Positions 8,230 to 10,532 of a DNA stretch of 10,532 bases are shown here, piece after piece. A program made the position numbers and the translations under genes. The notes beneath the pieces were generated by a model. It ran no database searches and had not been told where the DNA came from. It worked only from the letters and a program-made list of their open reading frames with translations. Origin of the DNA: Gammaproteobacteria bacterium (GTDB lineage: Bacteria; Pseudomonadota; Gammaproteobacteria; GCF-002020875). Where the stretch lies: the NCBI GenBank assembly GCA_018671205.1, contig JABHIC010000423.1, positions 1 through 10,532 on the forward strand. The letters run 5' to 3'. Numbering within the stretch: the stretch's first letter is position 1; each line of letters begins with the position of its first letter.

Positions 8230-8625
8230 TTAAATACAGCCGCCACAACTGCCACAGCGCCAATCCTCACGGTTGAGAGCCTGATACAACCAGGCCAGAT
8301 GTTGTGGGTCGAGTGGAATCTGATTAAGCTCAAAAAATGAGACCAGCCAGCTCATGTTCTCTAGAATCCACGCCTCCTCTTCCAGCCCCTCGGAAAATTC
8401 AGGATCATCCGGATAGAGATAGCTGTAGACCCCAAACGTGCCCATATCCTCTTCCCGCTGCTCTGCGGGAAGGCTAAGAGGGGTATTGAGGTAACTGACC
8501 TCCCAGTGACCGAGGCAGACGGTGTGGCCCTGCTCACTCCAGATCGCATGAAAAGGGTTCTTCACCGCGCTGGAATCACCTCCAGAAGGCTGTCCGTTGA
8601 CTTTACCAATGTCGGTTTTACTCAT
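8230..8625 (-). CDS. Hypothetical protein with C-terminal CxxCxxC motif
   Basis: I do not recognise this 131-residue family. The middle is hydrophobic and aromatic (VCLGHWEVSYLNTPLSLP at about 36-53, then GTFGVYSYLYPDDPEF at about 62-77). It is followed by a Trp/Leu-rich helical part, and the end is W122-R-C124-G-S-C127-G-G-C130-I. The three spaced cysteines at the very C-terminus suggest metal binding or a thiol function, which is inference. There is no signal peptide or membrane helix. The frame stays open to an ATG at 8682, but the extra residues are encoded by the tRNA-Pro fragment and are a typical false extension, so the ATG at 8625 is chosen. It lacks a clear Shine-Dalgarno sequence. 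It starts 10 bases from the tRNA-derived repeat, so before the insertion it would have lain directly behind tRNA-Pro. Confidence 0.75.
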   Translation of the reverse strand: MSKTDIGKVNGQPSGGDSSAVKNPFHAIWSEQGHTVCLGHWEVSYLNTPLSLPAEQREEDMGTFGVYSYLYPDDPEFSEGLEEEAWILENMSWLVSFFELNQIPLDPQHLAWLYQALNREDWRCGSCGGCI

Positions 8626-8634
8626 TAGACAAGA

Positions 8635-8684
<50 letters not shown>

Positions 8685-8939
8685 AGCACAGTTAATATGT
8701 AACTCATTGTAATGCCGCTTTTCGTACATCTTCAGCACATCCTGTTTACGTGTACCGTTAGCCAGAGGTATCCATTGCACTCTTCGCGGCCCTCTGTAGG
8801 AATTTGACACTTGGTTTCCAAGGTGGTGTTTTACCCTGAATGATCATCCTGATGTCCCTTTGTGCCACACCGCTGGATGCTAACACATCCATCAGTCTGA
8901 GGTTGACAGTGAATACGGGACAAACTGATGGTGGTTGGG
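8685..8939. other. Element segment without a recognisable gene
   Basis: This is the gene-free part between the distal att copy and the operator region. Short minus-strand open frames exist here (up to about 78 codons), but none has a recognisable domain or a good ribosome site, and they break across frames. A small hairpin (CTTGG, TTT, CCAAG at 8810-8822) has no T-run and is not a terminator. A decayed gene is possible but cannot be shown. Confidence 0.4.
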
Positions 8940-8967
8940 TTGTAAAAACATATTTATGATTTACAAT
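8940..8967 (+). promoter_or_regulatory. Candidate promoter of the HTH-ATPase gene
   Basis: TTGTAA (8940-8945), a 16-base spacer and TACAAT (8962-8967) would start transcription near 8974, about 38 bases before the ATG at 9012. The -10 lies inside the first of the three repeats, so a protein binding the repeats would block it. Confidence 0.4.
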
Positions 8968-9012
8968 AAACCACAGTATGGTTTCCAATAACATTTTTAC
9001 GGTTTACAATAA
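8956..9012 (+). repeat. Three phased 14-base direct repeats, probable operator
   Basis: ATGATTTACAATAA (8956-8969), ATGGTTTCCAATAA (8978-8991) and ACGGTTTACAATAA (8999-9012) follow a shared consensus ATGGTTTACAATAA. Their starts are 22 and 21 bases apart, about two DNA turns, so all three face the same side of the helix. An inverted half-site TTGTAAA precedes them at 8940-8946. The last repeat ends on the A of the gene's start codon. Binding by the gene's own winged-helix domain is inferred. Confidence 0.6.
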
Positions 9013-10067
9013 TGAGCTCAAAGAAAGCACGTGGTGAGCTAATACGACAACAGATCCTGCGAGACGTTGCCCACCATCCTGACGATATCGCAGCACACAT
9101 CAGCCGTATTTTCTCGATCACACGACAGGCAGTCAACAAGCATATCCGCAAACTAACCGTGGATGGCTGGCTCATCTACACGGGTTCAACCAAAGGGCGG
9201 CGCTATCACCTTGGGCCTAGACGTAAAAGCCAAGCATTCATCTCTCTAACCCCGGGTCTATCTGAAGATATGCTGTACTACAAGCACGTTGAATGGGTGG
9301 TACAAGGGCTCCCCCACAATATTTTTAAGATTATCGAATATGGCTTTATGGAGATGATGAATAACGTCATTGACCATTCAGACGGGAGTGAGTGCTTTAT
9401 TTCCATTGATCGTGAGCTGGATCGTATCACTGTTTACCTTTCAGATAATGGTGAGGGTATATTCAAACGAATCAAACGACTTAAAAACCTTGAAGACGAG
9501 AGACAGGCACTGGTTGAGCTCCACAAAGGGAAGCTAACCACCGACCCAGAAAACCACTCAGGGCAAGGTATTTTCTTTACCTCCAAAATGTTTGATGCGT
9601 TTGTTATTTGGTCGTATGAAATGGAATTTTCACACTACGAAAACAGACCGTTAGACGTATTCACTGATCGACATGAGTTTGAAAATGATAGCAACGGAAC
9701 TTCTGTACTTATGCAGATCCCCCTCAACTCTACTCGAACTGACTTCGAAGTTTTCCAGCGATTTACAGATACTGATGATGATAATCTGGCTTTCAATAAA
9801 ACGATAATACCCGTTGCAATGGCACGTTTTGGGCATGAAAACCTGGTGTCCAGAAGCCAAGCCAGGAGGCTGTTATCTCGTCTTGAGAACTTTCAATTTG
9901 TGATCTTCGACTTTGCGGACGTACCCACAGTAGGCCAATCATTCGCCGACCAGATATTTCGTGTCTACAGGCTGGCTCACCCCGAAATCAATATATCTCA
10001 CGCCAACGGTAACGCAGAAGTGGTTGCCATGATCCGCAGGGCAGAATCTGACCTAGGGAACCCCTGA
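9012..10067 (+). CDS. Winged-helix / GHKL ATPase / STAS-like (DUF4325) regulator
   Basis: This 351-residue soluble protein has three parts. Residues 8-67 form a winged-helix DNA-binding domain, with a recognition helix around ITRQAVNKHIRKL and a wing GWLIYTGSTKGRRYHLG. Residues 90-240 are a GHKL-type ATP-binding domain: the N-box EMMNNVIDHS at 114-123, the G1 box DNGEGI at 145-150, and a short lid HSGQG at 182-186. Residues 246-342 resemble the STAS-like DUF4325 domain (VIFDFADVP, then GQSFADQIFRVYR, then N332 and MIRRAE). There is no HisKA helix pair or phospho-histidine, so it is not an ordinary sensor kinase. By analogy with RsbW/RsbV it could be a kinase and its switch target fused to a DNA-binding domain. 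The target is unknown. The ATG at 9012 is the only reasonable start and has no Shine-Dalgarno sequence. It is the main cargo of the tRNA-Pro element. Confidence 0.85.
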   Translation: MSSKKARGELIRQQILRDVAHHPDDIAAHISRIFSITRQAVNKHIRKLTVDGWLIYTGSTKGRRYHLGPRRKSQAFISLTPGLSEDMLYYKHVEWVVQGLPHNIFKIIEYGFMEMMNNVIDHSDGSECFISIDRELDRITVYLSDNGEGIFKRIKRLKNLEDERQALVELHKGKLTTDPENHSGQGIFFTSKMFDAFVIWSYEMEFSHYENRPLDVFTDRHEFENDSNGTSVLMQIPLNSTRTDFEVFQRFTDTDDDNLAFNKTIIPVAMARFGHENLVSRSQARRLLSRLENFQFVIFDFADVPTVGQSFADQIFRVYRLAHPEINISHANGNAEVVAMIRRAESDLGNP

Positions 10068-10310
10068 TCAAGTCATGTGCGCAACGGTAGCCAACCCGAC
10101 AAACGCCGGCGTGACCTGTAGCATTGTTGTGACAAGTGCACCCTTATCCAACCAAGACATCACTCCCGTAAACACCAACAGCGCCGTGATTAACAACCCT
10201 AAGAAAATTAAAGTTCTCCGGTGATGCCGCGCAATATGCCCCCTACTGTGCTCTAGTACTCCGACAACCTTGGTTTGATGCTGGAGGCACACTTTCGCCA
10301 GTTGGCACAT
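10068..10310 (-). CDS. Possible small two-helix membrane protein
   Basis: This is an 80-residue reading frame of no family I recognise. After a basic N-terminal region (HIARHHRR, about 25-32) it has a strongly hydrophobic helix at about 33-53 and a second weaker one at 57-78. Its TGA stop abuts the stop of the HTH-ATPase gene, and the two stops form TGATCA. No Shine-Dalgarno sequence precedes the ATG at 10310, and a later GTG start is possible. The charge-then-hydrophobic pattern favours a real membrane peptide, but a chance frame cannot be excluded. Confidence 0.4.
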   Translation of the reverse strand: MCQLAKVCLQHQTKVVGVLEHSRGHIARHHRRTLIFLGLLITALLVFTGVMSWLDKGALVTTMLQVTPAFVGLATVAHMT

Positions 10311-10356
10311 TCAAAGTGGCACCAGCATGGCACCGCCCATCGAGGAAATTTAGCAC

Positions 10357-10384
10357 AAAAAAAAGGGACTCTAAAAAGAGCCCC
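10357..10384 (-). terminator. Rho-independent terminator after tRNA-Pro
   Basis: On the minus strand, GGGGCTCT (10384-10377), a TTTT loop and AGAGTCCC (10372-10365) form an 8-bp stem with one G-U pair, followed by eight T. It lies 18 bases past the CCA end of tRNA-Pro and inside the integrated element. Confidence 0.9.
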
Positions 10385-10398
10385 TAATTCAATTACTT

Positions 10399-10478
<80 letters not shown>

Positions 10479-10489
10479 AAAGAGAGGGC

Positions 10490-10517
10490 AGTGTATACAA
10501 CTTCTCTGGTTTGTCAA
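10490..10517 (-). promoter_or_regulatory. tRNA-Pro promoter
   Basis: On the minus strand, a perfect -35 TTGACA (10517-10512), a 16-base spacer and -10 TACACT (10495-10490) are followed by a GC-rich discriminator (GCCC). This is usual for stable-RNA promoters. It lies 11 bases before the mature tRNA 5' end. Confidence 0.7.
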
Positions 10518-10532
10518 GTTGGGCATGGCTCA

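Larger units (their letters stand above)
8685..10398. mobile_element. Small tRNA-Pro-integrated element without integrase (about 1.7 kb)
   Basis: The 1,714 bases between the two 50-base direct repeats hold one clear gene (9012-10067), a possible small membrane-protein gene (10068-10310) and the terminator used by tRNA-Pro. The DNA looks more A+T-rich than the flanking housekeeping genes. No recombinase, relaxase, replication or phage gene is visible. It may be the remnant of a larger island after internal deletion, or a small element moved by an integrase encoded elsewhere. Confidence 0.7.

Noticed and set aside
9005..9010. TACAAT in the last repeat as a -10 box (with TTTCCA at 8982-8987, spacer 17)
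   Set aside because: Transcription would begin after the only plausible start codon of the downstream gene, so the upstream TTGTAA/TACAAT pair is preferred.

Overview
The window looks like a chromosomal segment of a gammaproteobacterium. The evidence is the rpsB-tsf operon lying divergent from map-glnD, a GlnD of usual length, a tRNA-Pro(GGG) with an encoded CCA, and gammaproteobacterial-style promoters. The sequence does not allow a finer placement. A periplasmic c-type-heme sensor kinase suggests respiratory or redox sensing, but that alone does not define the lifestyle.

Layout. From 1 to 1189 on the minus strand are tsf (cut by the window edge) and rpsB. Both are served by a strong promoter and structured leader between 1190 and 1330. 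Reading the other way, map (1357-2130) and glnD (2120-4741) overlap by 11 bases and form an operon. Convergent to glnD is a class I/II aminotransferase resembling LL-diaminopimelate aminotransferase (4770-6011, minus). Further along on the minus strand come a heme-binding hybrid histidine kinase (6146-8125) and an unrecognised 131-residue protein ending in a CxxCxxC motif (8230-8625).

The right end, from 8635 to 10448, is different. An intact tRNA-Pro(GGG) gene (10402-10478, minus) has the 3' half of its sequence repeated exactly, 50 of 50 bases, at 8635-8684. The intact tRNA and the displaced 3' copy bracket about 1.7 kb of visibly more A+T-rich DNA. This is the signature of site-specific integration into a tRNA 3' end, but no integrase gene is present. 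The cargo is one 351-residue protein combining a winged-helix DNA-binding domain, a GHKL ATPase domain and a C-terminal STAS-like (DUF4325) domain. It is preceded by three regularly spaced repeats that look like an autoregulatory operator. A possible two-helix small membrane protein is convergent to it. The terminator for the tRNA also lies inside the element.

How the genes work together. The left two thirds are housekeeping: translation (S2, EF-Ts, Met removal), PII-based nitrogen control, and probably lysine or cell-wall precursor synthesis. The tRNA-flanked segment is the accessory part and the best candidate for undescribed biology: a minimal integrated element whose only clear product looks like a self-contained, partner-switch-like transcriptional regulator.
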